DNA of 64,000 nucleotides from Candidatus Poribacteria bacterium (GTDB lineage Bacteria > Poribacteria > WGA-4E > WGA-3G). The notes under the pieces are model-generated. The model saw nothing but the letters and a program-made list of their open reading frames with translations, did not search any database and was not told where the DNA came from. Shown one piece after another: positions 8,363-18,800 of this stretch (position 1 is its first letter; each line of letters begins with the position of its first letter). The DNA lies in NCBI GenBank assembly GCA_022394775.1, contig JAGFCB010000129.1, positions 1-64,000 on the forward strand. Direction: 5' to 3'. A program made the translations under genes and the position numbers.

Positions 8363-9199
8363 TTAAAGGGTTAACCGATACGCTGCTTTGGCGTTTTGCC
8401 AGAAAAACTTTTCTCTAACTGTATCACCTTTCGCGCTGAAGTAGTCGGTCACAATCTGTTGGACGACTTTATACGGTGCGAAACGTTCTGAAACGGGCCA
8501 GTTGCTCCCGTAGATGAGTCTATCTTCACCAAACGCATCCCACAAAACATCTACCGTTGGGGTGTAGTAAGCAACATCTGTCGGCGCAGGCGTTTGTCCG
8601 GTGTGCTCTACCAATCCCGATACTTTGCAATAGATGTTCGGATAGCGCGCCACTTCTTGGATAGCGGAGACCCACCCCGGATCGGGGGGTTCTTCTGATA
8701 TGCGTACCCCGGCAATGTGGTTGATGACAATCCGCATCTCTGGCGTGTGTTCGATCAGTGCTGGCAATGTTGGTAACATATCCGGATTAATCAATAAATC
8801 CAAGGTGAGTGCTTTTGCTGCCAACTTCTCAATATTCGCCATGAAAGTCGTGTCACCGATGGATCGTAGGTGTCCACCACCGAGACGTATCCCACGAAAA
8901 AGTGGATTCGCAGAAAACCGGTTCAAGTTATCTTCAAAATCGGGGTCGTCCGGTTCTAAGTGTCCGACGAACCCTACAATAAAAGGTTCGTCTACGGCAA
9001 GATCGAGGATCCACTGGTTATCCTCAAGCCATTTACTTGCTTCAACGACAACGGTACCGGTCGCGCCTTCGGGGACAGCGAGGGCTTTGAAATCGTCTGG
9101 CATCACCGGTCGATAAAGGACTTCATCGTTAGGGTTGGGCCACGGTACACCTTCAGGTCGTGTTGGATCGTAGAAATGTGTATGTGTATCAATAATCAT
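8363..9199 (-). CDS. Amidohydrolase_2 family metal-dependent hydrolase
   Basis: The 278-residue TIM-barrel protein begins MIIDTHTHFYDP, carrying the HxH metal motif (His6, His8). Later it has VGHLEPDDP, a strand-end MRIVINHIAG with a conserved His, YCKVSGLVE and the closing RLIYGSNWPVSE with the metal-site-associated segment. This matches the amidohydrolase_2 subfamily that includes lactonases of sugar pathways (L-rhamnono- and L-fucono-lactonase) and 2-pyrone-4,6-dicarboxylate hydrolase. The exact substrate is open. Sugar-lactone hydrolysis would fit the nearby Gfo/Idh dehydrogenase and enolase-superfamily dehydratase. Confidence 0.88.
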   Translation of the reverse strand: MIIDTHTHFYDPTRPEGVPWPNPNDEVLYRPVMPDDFKALAVPEGATGTVVVEASKWLEDNQWILDLAVDEPFIVGFVGHLEPDDPDFEDNLNRFSANPLFRGIRLGGGHLRSIGDTTFMANIEKLAAKALTLDLLINPDMLPTLPALIEHTPEMRIVINHIAGVRISEEPPDPGWVSAIQEVARYPNIYCKVSGLVEHTGQTPAPTDVAYYTPTVDVLWDAFGEDRLIYGSNWPVSERFAPYKVVQQIVTDYFSAKGDTVREKFFWQNAKAAYRLTL

Positions 9200-9274
9200 T
9201 TTTTTAACTATGACCTCTTACTATGCTCAGCATGTTGTGTTGAGCATCGGTTTCTGATTAAGTTAGGACGTTCC

Positions 9275-10114
9275 GTGAATAAGTCCGTTCTTTTTCTTTT
9301 TAATATCAGACATCTTGCCATAATATTAATAGCGCTTTTAGGGGTCGGGCTGTTTGGATGTACGTCTCCGGATTCAGAGCAGCAACAGAAGCGTGAGCTA
9401 CAACGTGATGCCTTAAAACTCAGAATGGGGCAGGCACTCAACCCGACGGATGCGGAAGGGCATCTTCAACTCGGTAAAATCTATCGCGAATTAGGTGAGT
9501 CCGAAAAAGCGATCGAATCGTTTCAAAACGCTATCGCGCTTAATGATAAACACGAGCATGCCTATAACAATCTCGGTTTAGTTTATACTGACCTCCGTCT
9601 GTATGTGTTGGCGATTGAGATGTTCCAAGCTGCGCTTGAGTTGTCCCCCGAAAATCCCGCCTTTTATAATAACCTCGGCTATGCCTACAATATGACAGAG
9701 CGATTTGATGAGGCATTCACCGCCTACCGCAACGCAATCGAATCGGACCCAACCTTTGTTGATGCCTATTACAACCTCGCCGATACCTATCTCAACCGCG
9801 ATATGTATCAAGAGGCGATTCAGTATTACGAATCGGCACTCGAAATCGAAGCCGGTGACGCGGATGTCTACTTTAACCTCGGTCTTGCTTACGAGGAGAA
9901 CGGACAATTTTTCCGCGCAATCCAATCCTACGAAAAAGGGTTATCTCTTGATGATAGTGATGCAGAGGCATACTACCGTCTTGCACAGGTATACAAAAAA
10001 AATGACGATCCGCTTATGATGCGTCGCTACCTGGAGACGTTTTTGGAGCGGGCAAAGAATCAGCCGCATCTTGAAGAAGAGGTTCAGACGGCTGAGCAGT
10101 TGTTTGACAGATAG
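9275..10114 (+). CDS. TPR-repeat lipoprotein
   Basis: The frame extends upstream against the amidohydrolase gene, but the sensible start is GTG 9275 behind TTAGGACG, because it yields a lipoprotein signal (hydrophobic run, then LFGC with Cys29). After a charged linker the 279-residue protein is six or seven TPR units (for example AYNNLGLVYTDL, FYNNLGYAYNMTERFDEAF, AYYNLADTYLNRDMYQEAIQ). It is probably anchored in the envelope and may act as an assembly or scaffold factor. Its last 101 bases overlap the oppositely oriented methyltransferase gene. Confidence 0.82.
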   Translation: MNKSVLFLFNIRHLAIILIALLGVGLFGCTSPDSEQQQKRELQRDALKLRMGQALNPTDAEGHLQLGKIYRELGESEKAIESFQNAIALNDKHEHAYNNLGLVYTDLRLYVLAIEMFQAALELSPENPAFYNNLGYAYNMTERFDEAFTAYRNAIESDPTFVDAYYNLADTYLNRDMYQEAIQYYESALEIEAGDADVYFNLGLAYEENGQFFRAIQSYEKGLSLDDSDAEAYYRLAQVYKKNDDPLMMRRYLETFLERAKNQPHLEEEVQTAEQLFDR

Positions 10115-11423
10115 CCTTTTTCCTCAAGACCAGCAGAAATTCCGACTTCATCCCATCCGGATTTTTATTTTTTCGTGCCCCGAATAACTTCCGTGTTTTA
10201 ATTCTGTCCTCATAGACCTTTTCAAACGTCCATCCACGTTCCGTAAAATACTCCACCAGTATCCGCCATATTTCGACCGTTATACCATCAATCCGTGGGT
10301 TGCCAACAAAGATACAGGCTGCTGCGTTTGGTTTCAGTTGATTCATCGAATTTTCAAGCGCGTTGACGGTATGACAGAAATAGGAATCGAGCCGTTTTCG
10401 GAGATCGTCCCGAGTGAGCATCTCCTGGACTTTATCCAACGTTTTTGTCTGAATCACTCTGTCTGGTTTGCGATACGGAATTTCGAGTCGTGATAACGCT
10501 TGCACCTCTTCCTCGGTGTGTCCTAACCAGAAAAGGTCCATCTTCGTAGAGCGAATATATTCTTGTGCCTGTAGATATGGGGGCGATGTTATGAGCGCGT
10601 CACAGACCCGCGGCACAGCAACACCCGACGAATCGACACCGCCGTGGAATTCAACCTGTCCCAAATCTTCAACGTGATGCTGTTGTGTGTACACCATAAA
10701 ATCGTTCAAGTCTTTTAACGTCTTCAAGGAGAGACGCTGAAGCATCTCATCTAACTGTTCTCTCCAATTCGCCTTAAGCAATTCTTCTATAGCGTTCAAC
10801 TTTCGCTTGGATCTGGCAAGTTTGGGTGTCCTATCTTCTGTATAGGAAAAGCGTTTGCCCACCTTCAACAACGCTGCTTTAATAATAGCGGCGTAGATTC
10901 CGGCATCTGCCTTGTTGATGAAACCCCAGTATTGCGATAAGACCTCTAAAATTTCAGGTGCGTACCAGTAGGCAACATTTGACCAAGCAGGTGTGAACCG
11001 GTCGTTGCTTTTTTGCATTCCCGCTAAAAGTTTAGACAAACTTGCTTCGGACAATATCTCTTTACCACGATAAACCTTGAGGGGCATAATGTGATTCAAA
11101 AGGAGATTCAGGTCGAGTAAAACAGCGTTACGTTTGCACAGATACGCCTCAACACCCACTGTCCCTGAACCAGCAAACGGATCGACGATCCAATCCCCTT
11201 CCTTTGTGTAGGTGTTAATCGCATAGCGGACAATCTGCGGAATAAATTTCGCGGGATAGGCATAAATAGCGTGCGTCAGATAGCCGGTATCACTGATTTC
11301 GGGGACTAACTCTCGGAACGAAACTAACTCCGTACCATCAGATGCCGCGTCGTCTGGTGGAACTTCAGACGCAGGGTCTACGGGAAAGAGTGAGAATTGT
11401 GCTTCCAAATTGCGGTTTTTCAT
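10014..11423 (-). CDS. DNA methyltransferase (N4/N6 amino-methylase type)
   Basis: Start ATG 11423 behind GGAGG; a TTG one codon earlier is less likely. The AdoMet site DPFAGSGT is at residues 81-88 and the catalytic TSPPY at 279-283. AdoMet binding thus precedes catalysis, with a long helical insertion (about 110-260) between them. YLTHAIYAYPAKFIPQIV near residue 48 is typical of this methylase group. It should methylate an amino group of adenine or cytosine. No restriction endonuclease is adjacent, so it looks like an orphan. The low-complexity C-terminal tail (PSEPLLQDAADSLPAPK) is antisense to the end of the TPR gene. It lies 15 bases after the cytochrome b gene and may be co-transcribed. 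Confidence 0.85.
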   Translation of the reverse strand: MKNRNLEAQFSLFPVDPASEVPPDDAASDGTELVSFRELVPEISDTGYLTHAIYAYPAKFIPQIVRYAINTYTKEGDWIVDPFAGSGTVGVEAYLCKRNAVLLDLNLLLNHIMPLKVYRGKEILSEASLSKLLAGMQKSNDRFTPAWSNVAYWYAPEILEVLSQYWGFINKADAGIYAAIIKAALLKVGKRFSYTEDRTPKLARSKRKLNAIEELLKANWREQLDEMLQRLSLKTLKDLNDFMVYTQQHHVEDLGQVEFHGGVDSSGVAVPRVCDALITSPPYLQAQEYIRSTKMDLFWLGHTEEEVQALSRLEIPYRKPDRVIQTKTLDKVQEMLTRDDLRKRLDSYFCHTVNALENSMNQLKPNAAACIFVGNPRIDGITVEIWRILVEYFTERGWTFEKVYEDRIKTRKLFGARKNKNPDGMKSEFLLVLRKKAICQTTAQPSEPLLQDAADSLPAPKTSPGSDAS

Positions 11424-11438
11424 CAACCTCCAAGAGGG

Positions 11439-12659
11439 TTATTGTAATTCGTCCACTGCTTTCGCGCCTTCAATCTCTTCCTCAGTGAGTTGGAAGTCAA
11501 ACACCGCTTCGCCTTCTTCAACCGTTTCTGTTTGGATTTGCTCTGTTGGTTGTGAGGTCTCCTGTGCGGCAGCATCTGTGGTTTCAAGTTTCTTTGAAGT
11601 GCCACCGAGGATTGTCAACACCACAATCCCAACAACACAGACGCTTGTAACTGTGAGAGCAATGGGACGTTTCCAGAGGACAGCGCGCTCGCTTCTGTCT
11701 ATGAACGGCAGAAAGAGTAGTAACAACATCCCAACCGTCGGAATCACAAACGTCCCAAGGATTTCAAAGGGACCTTGGAAGTATTTTAGGAGTTGGAACA
11801 GAAACAGAAAATACCATTCAGGGCGCGGATCGTAATCTGCATTCGTTGGATCGGCGACATCTTCAAGCGGAACGGGAACGAATAGGGCAACGGCTGCGAG
11901 GATTACAAAGAGGATCAGCATGCCGACAAGGTCTTCAAATACCTGATGCGGATAAAACGGTTTTCCGGTTTTCATCTCCTCTGGCGTGTTCTTTGGCGTA
12001 CCTGAAGAACCGTAATACCTAACGAAGAAGAGATGCACACCGACCAATCCGAAGGCTAACCACGGCAGCCAGATCGTATGAAGCGCGTAAAACCGCGACA
12101 GCGTCACCGCACCGATTTCCGAACCCCCACGCATCACTTTCGCAACAAAATCGCCTAATCCGGGCGCAGTACTGGCGATTTCCACGCCGACAACCGTTGC
12201 CCAATACGCCTTCTCGTCCCATGGCAGCAGGTAGCCTGTGAACCCGAAACCGAGGACAATTAAAAGGAGTAGCACGCCGAATATCCAAGTAAGTTCACGC
12301 GGGGCTTTGTATGAACTATAGAGTACGACACGGAGCAGGTGCAGAACAACGATGATAACCATCGCGCTCGCACCCCAGTGGTGCAAACCGCGCACGAACG
12401 CACCGAACGGGACCTCTTCACTAATGTAAGTTACGGCGTTATGGGCGTGTTCCGGTGAAGGCGAGTAGTAGAACGCAAGAAATGCCCCTGTCGCTGCTTG
12501 TAATAAGAGCAGAAACATCGCCAAACTGCCGAGTGAGAAAAGCAGGTTGATGTGTTTCGGCAGCGGTTTGCGGAGGTGGCTGTCCACCGATTCTAAGGGT
12601 AGACGTTCACGCAAAAACGCTTTCCACCCTTCCTGCCTTCCATCCTTCCGAACTCCCAT
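11439..12659 (-). CDS. Cytochrome b of a bc-type complex
   Basis: This 406-residue membrane protein joins the cytochrome b6-like core with the subunit-IV-like part. Haem ligands are His93/His107 (13 residues between) and His194/His209 (14 between), the b6-type spacing. The quinol-site motif PEWY is at 280-283, followed by FLFLFQLLKYFQGPFE. Eight or so hydrophobic helices are visible. The C-terminal 40 residues are Glu/Gln/Thr-rich and soluble. It oxidises quinol together with the Rieske protein encoded 4 bases upstream. No cytochrome c1-like gene is adjacent, so the electron acceptor is encoded elsewhere or differs. Confidence 0.92.
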   Translation of the reverse strand: MGVRKDGRQEGWKAFLRERLPLESVDSHLRKPLPKHINLLFSLGSLAMFLLLLQAATGAFLAFYYSPSPEHAHNAVTYISEEVPFGAFVRGLHHWGASAMVIIVVLHLLRVVLYSSYKAPRELTWIFGVLLLLIVLGFGFTGYLLPWDEKAYWATVVGVEIASTAPGLGDFVAKVMRGGSEIGAVTLSRFYALHTIWLPWLAFGLVGVHLFFVRYYGSSGTPKNTPEEMKTGKPFYPHQVFEDLVGMLILFVILAAVALFVPVPLEDVADPTNADYDPRPEWYFLFLFQLLKYFQGPFEILGTFVIPTVGMLLLLFLPFIDRSERAVLWKRPIALTVTSVCVVGIVVLTILGGTSKKLETTDAAAQETSQPTEQIQTETVEEGEAVFDFQLTEEEIEGAKAVDELQ

Positions 12660-12663
12660 CCTT

Positions 12664-13131
12664 TTATGTCTCCTTCACGTATAAGATACCCGCTTCGACT
12701 TTGGTTTCGAGTTTCTGCAAGGGTTCCGGTGGTGGACCGGCAACAACAGCACCCGTCTTATCGAATATCGCACCGTGACACGGACAGAGAAACGATTCTT
12801 TACTTTCATCCCAACGGACGAGACAACCGAGATGTGAACAGATCCGCGAAAAGACACGCCACTCTCCGTTGCCAGCATCCGTCACATAGACAGAGCGTTT
12901 TTTCGTCGCTTTGACCCAGCCATCCTTTGCTGTGAAGGTATAGTCCACCTTTTTAAAACGACTGTTTTTAAGCCGGTCAGCGAGACCCAAATCGACCCAT
13001 TTCGATTCGCCTTTTTTGAAGGCGGGCGAAATCGCGAAGCCGATCAGAGGAATACCGGCGGCGAGGCTCAGTACTCCCCCGATAAAGGCAGTCGTAATTT
13101 CTAAAAATGAACGTCTACCCTTTTTCTCCAT
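12664..13131 (-). CDS. Rieske iron-sulfur protein
   Basis: I choose ATG 13131, which has AAAGGAG at the right distance; an in-frame ATG seven codons earlier does not. The 155-residue protein starts with a Tat-like signal anchor (GRRSFLEITT, then a hydrophobic helix). The 2Fe-2S ligands are Cys98 and His100 (CSHLGC, with Cys103 for the disulfide), and Cys116 and His119 (CPCHG, with Cys118). It ends PPPEPLQKLETKVEAGILYV. It passes electrons from quinol bound to cytochrome b; both genes form one unit with a 4-base gap. Confidence 0.93.
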   Translation of the reverse strand: MEKKGRRSFLEITTAFIGGVLSLAAGIPLIGFAISPAFKKGESKWVDLGLADRLKNSRFKKVDYTFTAKDGWVKATKKRSVYVTDAGNGEWRVFSRICSHLGCLVRWDESKESFLCPCHGAIFDKTGAVVAGPPPEPLQKLETKVEAGILYVKET

Positions 13132-13189
13132 CCGTTTTCTCCTTTGCAGCAATCAAGTCCGTCCGGCAGCACCAAGCGATGTCAGCTAC

Positions 13190-14266
13190 TTAGTTTTTTG
13201 GGGGTTTTTTCCATGTTTGCCCGTCAAACGGTCTGCGCAGATCGTAACGTCCCTCTTCAAGAACAGGTAGCGTGCCGTCGTTGACCATGAGTTCGAGCGG
13301 CAATTCTTTCGTCTCCAGCGGCATAGTGACGACGTCCTTGATACGCAACGATTCGTAGATAGCCATCATGATTTCAAGCGTGTATCGGGCTTGAACGCCA
13401 CTGTTACGATGGTCAGAAATGTTGCCCTCGATCCACTCAATCAGTTCCTGAAATTGGTTCTTGGGTTCCGGTGGGGGTGTAATGGTTTGCCAGCCCTGTG
13501 CATCCCCGTTTTGGAGTAAAATTGTTCCGTCAGGTCCGTTCCGAATCTGCCCTTCTGTACCAGCAATACTTGGCATTGAGACATTCGGTTCTGGTAAGTC
13601 GCCTTCGTAGATGCCGCGTGCACCGCCTTCAAAGCAGACTAACCCCATACAGAGGTCCTCACAAATCGTACGGCGTTCCCATCGATCGGTCGTACGGGAT
13701 GTCTGTCCAATAACCCATAACGTCTCAGGATCAGACAAAATAAAACGCCAACTATCAATCGCGTGTGTGCCTGTGTTCAACAGTCCAGCGTGCCTTTTAG
13801 CAGTATGGTGGACTGTAGTTGGCTCGCCAATCGCACCCGCGGCGACGAGTCTGCGCGTCTCTACATTTGGTGCGGAATATCTACGTTGGTGTCCAATGAC
13901 CAGTTTGACATCGTTCTCTTCACAGGCAGCGATCATAGCGTCGGCTTGTCCAAGTGAAGCTGCCATCGGTTTCTCACCGATAATCCCTTTCACGCCTGCT
14001 TTCGCCGCCGCGACCGTGGCTTCCGCCCGCGGTCCCTGCCATGTTGTGATACTGACGATGTCCAAGTCCTCTTTTGCTAACATTTCATCAACATCGGTAT
14101 AGGTAGCCGGGATATCGTACTCGTCTGCGACACTTTTCGCGGCTTCTTCAAAGATGTCCATCGCTGCGACAATTTCTACGTTCGGGTGCTTACCCCATGA
14201 CCTGGAATGGGACTTACCCATCCCCCCGCAACCGATGATTCCGACTCGATATGTCTGATTTGCCAT
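13190..14266 (-). CDS. Gfo/Idh/MocA family oxidoreductase
   Basis: ATG 14266 sits 9 bases after AAGGAG; the ATG immediately next to that site is too close. The 358-residue product has an N-terminal NAD(P)-binding Rossmann motif VGIIGCGGMGKSHSRSWGKH and EKPMAASLGQADAMI, the EKP motif of the family, followed by IGHQRRYSAPN and the alpha/beta C-terminal domain with HAIDSWRF. These enzymes oxidise or reduce sugar-like substrates. The gene ends 58 bases before the Rieske gene in the same direction, so linked transcription is possible. The mandelate-racemase-like gene starts divergently 160 bases away, as expected for a sugar-acid route. Confidence 0.9.
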   Translation of the reverse strand: MANQTYRVGIIGCGGMGKSHSRSWGKHPNVEIVAAMDIFEEAAKSVADEYDIPATYTDVDEMLAKEDLDIVSITTWQGPRAEATVAAAKAGVKGIIGEKPMAASLGQADAMIAACEENDVKLVIGHQRRYSAPNVETRRLVAAGAIGEPTTVHHTAKRHAGLLNTGTHAIDSWRFILSDPETLWVIGQTSRTTDRWERRTICEDLCMGLVCFEGGARGIYEGDLPEPNVSMPSIAGTEGQIRNGPDGTILLQNGDAQGWQTITPPPEPKNQFQELIEWIEGNISDHRNSGVQARYTLEIMMAIYESLRIKDVVTMPLETKELPLELMVNDGTLPVLEEGRYDLRRPFDGQTWKKPPKN

Positions 14267-14426
14267 CTGTTTCATCTCCTTATCTTGGCATAACTGTTTG
14301 AAATCCTGTTGGTTATTCTATCACTCCCTCGCTGTTTTTGTCAAATCCTTTCTCTTGACAAACCTTCAGAAACGTTGCAAACTATAGAACGCGATATAGA
14401 CTATGTTAGAAGAAAGGGGTTATCAA

Positions 14427-15524
14427 ATGGCAGATTATGAAGATAAAGGTTCACAGATTCGGGTGACAAACCTTGAGGCTTTTCCAATGGGTGTGAAAGC
14501 CTACGTCAAGATTGAAACGAACATGGGGGTTACGGGTTGGGGTGAGATCAACAACATGGAGACGACTGTCACCTGTGCGTTGGCGCGATCCTTGTCCGAA
14601 ATGATTATCGGCGAAAACCCGACACGGATTGAGCATCACTGGCAACGACTGTTTCGTGCACATCGTAATATCCGAGGTGGCGGGTTGATGGTACATACCA
14701 TTTCCGCTATTGATATGGCACTGTGGGATATTGCTGGAAAACTCTGGGGTGTACCGGTCTATCGCTTACTTGGTGGTCCCTGCCGCGATAAAATTTGGAA
14801 ATACCCAAGTCCGAAGGCGATAAAAACCGGACCCGGAGGTTCTAAACCGTTCGCAGGCACCCCCGACGAGATTGCTGACATGGTGAAACGTGTACATGAT
14901 ACACGGGAGAAGGTCGGTTCCGATGGTGCTGTGATGTTTGATGCGCATAGCTGCTTGCCACCGCCTATCGTCAAACAGTTCGCGAGTTACCTGAAGCCTG
15001 ATGACCTGCTTTTCCTTGAGGAGGCATGGGTGCCGGGCAATATTGAGGTGATGCGTAAAATCCGGGAATCCGTTCCTGTACCGTTGGCGACGGGCGAACG
15101 CGACCGCACAATATGGGAGGTTCGCGAAATTCTTGAAGCGCAGGTGATTGACATCCTTCAACCGGATGTTGGACACGGTGGGGGCATTACACAGGTCAAA
15201 AAAGTCGCAGCACTCGCGGAAGCACATCACGTCCCGATCGCACCGCACTGTACGATGTCCTACCTTGGTCTCACCGCGAGTTTCCACTTATCCGCTGCTG
15301 TGCCGTTTTTCCTTATCCACGAAGGCTATGAGAACGTCCTTCCAGACGGTGTTGCTCGCAAGAGGTGGGAGATGGACGAAGAGGGCTATGTGTCGCTTCC
15401 TGAAGGACCTGGTTTAGGGGTCGAAGTAGATGAGGCAAAGGTTATAGAAGTCGGGCAAGAGGCGGGTAGACGTTTCACCTGGCCCAACAGTCGATTGGCA
15501 GATGGCTCCATCGCTGATTATTAG
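14427..15524 (+). CDS. Mandelate racemase / muconate-lactonising family enzyme
   Basis: I use ATG 14427 behind GAAAGGGG rather than the in-frame ATG 14403. The 365-residue product has the enolase-superfamily capping domain (GWGEINNMET) and barrel. Metal ligands are the Asp of VMFDAHS, the Glu of LFLEEAWVPGN and the Glu of LATGERD. DILQPDVGHGGGITQVKK and IAPHCTMSYLGL complete the barrel and supply the catalytic His region. The order fits acid-sugar dehydratases of the MR subgroup (galactonate dehydratase-like), but the substrate is not determined. It is divergent from a Gfo/Idh dehydrogenase. Nothing downstream is co-directional until the sigma-fusion gene 350 bases on. Confidence 0.88.
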   Translation: MADYEDKGSQIRVTNLEAFPMGVKAYVKIETNMGVTGWGEINNMETTVTCALARSLSEMIIGENPTRIEHHWQRLFRAHRNIRGGGLMVHTISAIDMALWDIAGKLWGVPVYRLLGGPCRDKIWKYPSPKAIKTGPGGSKPFAGTPDEIADMVKRVHDTREKVGSDGAVMFDAHSCLPPPIVKQFASYLKPDDLLFLEEAWVPGNIEVMRKIRESVPVPLATGERDRTIWEVREILEAQVIDILQPDVGHGGGITQVKKVAALAEAHHVPIAPHCTMSYLGLTASFHLSAAVPFFLIHEGYENVLPDGVARKRWEMDEEGYVSLPEGPGLGVEVDEAKVIEVGQEAGRRFTWPNSRLADGSIADY

Positions 15525-15572
15525 AATAGTTATTACAACAGTTGTAGGCGCGTTGTGATGAGGATGAAAAAA

Positions 15573-15721
15573 TTAATTCGGTAATTTACTGGCGAAGTCC
15601 GGTGCGGTTGAGAATGCAGATCGCAAATGTAAAGCAAAGACAAATTTTACCGCGTGTGGGTAAAATTTGGGTGAGTACACCGCAAAACCGCACCTACCGG
15701 GCCTGGGGATTACCGAATTAA
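15573..15721. repeat. MITE-like element of three nested inverted repeats
   Basis: Perfect 13-base terminal inverted repeats TTAATTCGGTAAT (15573-15585) and ATTACCGAATTAA (15709-15721) enclose a second pair, GGTGCGGTT/AACCGCACC (15601-15609 and 15686-15694). A central hairpin, CAAATTTTACC/GGTAAAATTTG (15641-15651 and 15659-15669), lies inside. The 149-base unit has no coding potential. It fills most of the gap between the enolase-superfamily gene and the sigma-fusion gene. Confidence 0.75.
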
Positions 15722-15791
15722 ATAATTAAACTTCATGTAAGCGCGCCATCTGCTTTATATATCCCTCTTTTTTCCCAAAGAACAAAAAATT

Positions 15792-15840
15792 TTGCATAAA
15801 ATGCATTTTATGCAACCTTACCCCCGTTAAAATACGACAT
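15792..15840 (+). promoter_or_regulatory. ECF-type promoter and palindrome before the sigma-fusion gene
   Basis: GCAACC (15812-15817) and CGACAT (15835-15840) are 17 bases apart and resemble -35/-10 elements of ECF sigma promoters. The -35 element is overlapped by a perfect 24-base palindrome (15792-15815, arms TTGCATAAAA and TTTTATGCAA), a good operator candidate. Nearly the same sequence precedes the hydrolase gene (19840-19867), and a third copy faces the other way at 34375-34401. Position 33 bases ahead of the sigma gene's GTG suggests autoregulation. Confidence 0.5.
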
Positions 15841-15873
15841 AGCGTCACAAGGCAATTTACTCGGAGGGTACTT

Positions 15874-18800
15874 GTGAAAAACGAAGATGTTAATCTGATT
15901 CAACGCATCTTGTCGGGTGATAAAAGTGCGTTCACCGCGCTGGTCGAAAAACACCGGAAGTGGATTCATTCGCTCGCGTGGCGTGAGATTGGTGATTTCC
16001 ACGCCGCACAGGAGATTACACAGGACACCTTCATCCAGGCTTTTAAATCGCTTCCAAGCTTGAGAGACCCCAATCGTTTTTCAGGATGGTTACATGTAAT
16101 AGCGAAGCGGCAGTGTATTGAATGGCTGCGGCGGAAGCCGATGACGATGCAGTCCCTGGATGCGATGCCGAAAGCCGAATTAGAGCGGTTGTCCTATGCG
16201 CGATATCTTGACGAAGAACAGGCGCAAGCATCAAGGGATGGATTGCGTGAAGTCGTGGAACGTCTCCTCCAAAAACTGCCTGTTCCTGAACGTTCTGTGA
16301 TGGTCTTGCACTATTACAAAGGTTTGACCTGTGAAGAAGTAGGCGCGCTTTTAGATGTATCGCTAAATACGGTAAAAAGTCGGTTGTATCGCGCTCGAAA
16401 ACGATTGGAAACGGAGGAATCAATGCTTCGCGAAACCTTAGACACAAATATTTTAAAAAGCGAACCGCGCCGCGTCGACTTTCAAGCGACTGCCGCGACG
16501 GAAACCGGAAAACATTTAGCAGAAGGTGGTTTCAATTTCAACCGGACTGATAAGGTTTTCACATCGTCTGGATTCCATACGAGAGGACGTGGGGATGGGG
16601 ATCCGTCGCCGATGTACATGTTGCTGCACTATTTTAACCACGGTGGGATTGACATCTTTAGATTTCCTTTGGTGCTCGGGAGTTCTTGGGAGCAGGAGGG
16701 TGCTTGGAAATCACAGGCAACGGCAACCTTAGATGGATATGAAACGGTAAGTGTCTCTGCTGGTACTTTCTCTGCGTGCCTGAAACATGAAACTGTTTTT
16801 AGGCACGCTGACGTTGAGATCGTTGAGAATGCCGATGCTGCATTGCGAGACGCTCTTGTAAACGGGAGGCGTTATCTGTGGTTCGCGAAGGGCGTTGGAC
16901 TCGTGAAGATGCGCTATGAGCACTCGAATGGTGTTGTCACGGAAGCCGAATTGCTTAAGTATGAAATTCCGATTCAGTCGGAGGCACCCCACGCAGCAAC
17001 TGGGTCGGATGACCCTCGAGACGAGGGATTTCTCCCCGCACAGATAGGCACACAGTGGGCATACAAATGGCATAACACCTATCGCGACGAAGCCGTTATT
17101 GAGGAGTGGCACATCATCCGGAATTTCCGGCGGTTAGAAAATCTTGAGAATCCGATGGAACTTGCATCGGCGAGGTATGAAGTCAAAATTGACTCTGATG
17201 ATCCGCGTGTCGCTACTGTCGAATGTGTGCTAACGCCGAAAACAACCTGTGATGCAAAAGGCGATCAAAAGCCGTTGCTCTTATCCATGAGTCGTTTTGG
17301 AACTGAATGGCTCTACGATGGATATGGTCGTTATCTACGAGACTTGACAGTTACCGATGCGAATGGGAACGCTCTGGTCATTGAGGAGATTGATAAAACG
17401 CAGTGGGCAGTTGAAACACGCGATGCATCACCAGTGACGCTGCGTTACAAAGTGTTGCTAAATCATGATGAACGGGAGTGGCATTGGGGTAGAGATGAAG
17501 CCCCTTATGCTCAAGACGACTGTGTCTTCTGGCCCGGATATGCGCTGTTTATTGTCTGTGAAGTAGATGATATTGAACTGTGTGTGGATGTGCCTGATAA
17601 TTGGTCGGTCTCAACGCCTTGGGAACGGATTGAACCGAATAAACATCGTTTCGTTTGCAAAGACCAGAACGACCTGATGTATGCGTATCTTGTACTCGGC
17701 GAACATACTGAACGTCTGGTAGAAACCGAGGCGGAAACGAAGATTGTGCTTGCTCTCGGTGGACGCCTTAAAGGGGCTATGGATGAAATAGAGCAAACTG
17801 TTGCGTCCCTTCTCCGTATGTATTCAGGGATTTTCGGTGGTGCTCCAAAAGACCAACTCCTATTTGTCGCGAACCCTTATGGCAAAGAAGGATACAGGAG
17901 CGGTGGTGCCTCCCGGCGTAGTATCAGTATGTTGATAGGTGAGACCTTAGATGAAGCCAACAGAGGTTTTTGGCTACCGCCGATAGCGCACTTGGTTTGC
18001 TATCTCTGGAATGGAAGCTATATTGATATCCGAGACGGAACAAGTGCCATCAGTTTTAAGGAACAGGAATACTGGTTTTGTGCCGGTTTCACCCAATACT
18101 ATTCAGAGATCGCCTCTGTCCGCCTTGGGCTTATTTCTGAAACCGATTTTCTCAGAAATCTTGAACGAACGTGGGAGGCGTATTTATCTCGGCAGGGTGA
18201 GCTTTCTATCCACGAGGCGGGGGAAGACAAATCCGCCAACCGCGAGCTCGTCTATGACGGTGGTAGTCTGGTTGCTGCGGCTTTGGACTTGCAGATTCGT
18301 TCATTCACGAAAAATCGGCGTAGCTTAGACGATGTGATGAAACAGATGTATCGGAAGTTTGGTCTCACCAGTGTTCCTTATGCAATGAACGATGTCATCA
18401 GAATTGTGAGTCGAATAACGGGTGAGGATTTTAAACCGTTCTTCCGCAAGTATGTGACGGGGACAAAACAATTGCCGTTAGAGGAATACTTTAAAGACGC
18501 GGGTGTGGATGCTGAGATAAAATTTGGTGAAAGACTGCCGCGTTTAGGTTATATCGTGCATGAAATGCTGGGTATTGGTGGAATTGGGGGACCTCCAGGC
18601 GGAGGCATATTCATCGACAATTCACTGCAGTATCAAAACGACGACCAACTGATAGGCATCAACGGCGCGCCGGTGAAAACCTTTGACGACATCAGAAAGG
18701 TTGCCAAGGATTGGAAAACCGGTGATATCGTGGAACTGACCCTTGTAAGAGAGGGTGAGGAAATTATCCTACCCGTCACATTAGGAGGAGACGCGTCTAA

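Noticed and set aside
8960-9274. N-terminal extension of the TPR lipoprotein
   Set aside because: It runs antisense through the amidohydrolase gene; the GTG at 9275 gives a proper lipoprotein signal.
14340-14400. Sigma-70 promoter for the enolase-superfamily gene (TTGACA ... TATAGA)
   Set aside because: The spacing between the two hexamers is about 22 bases, too long for a normal promoter.
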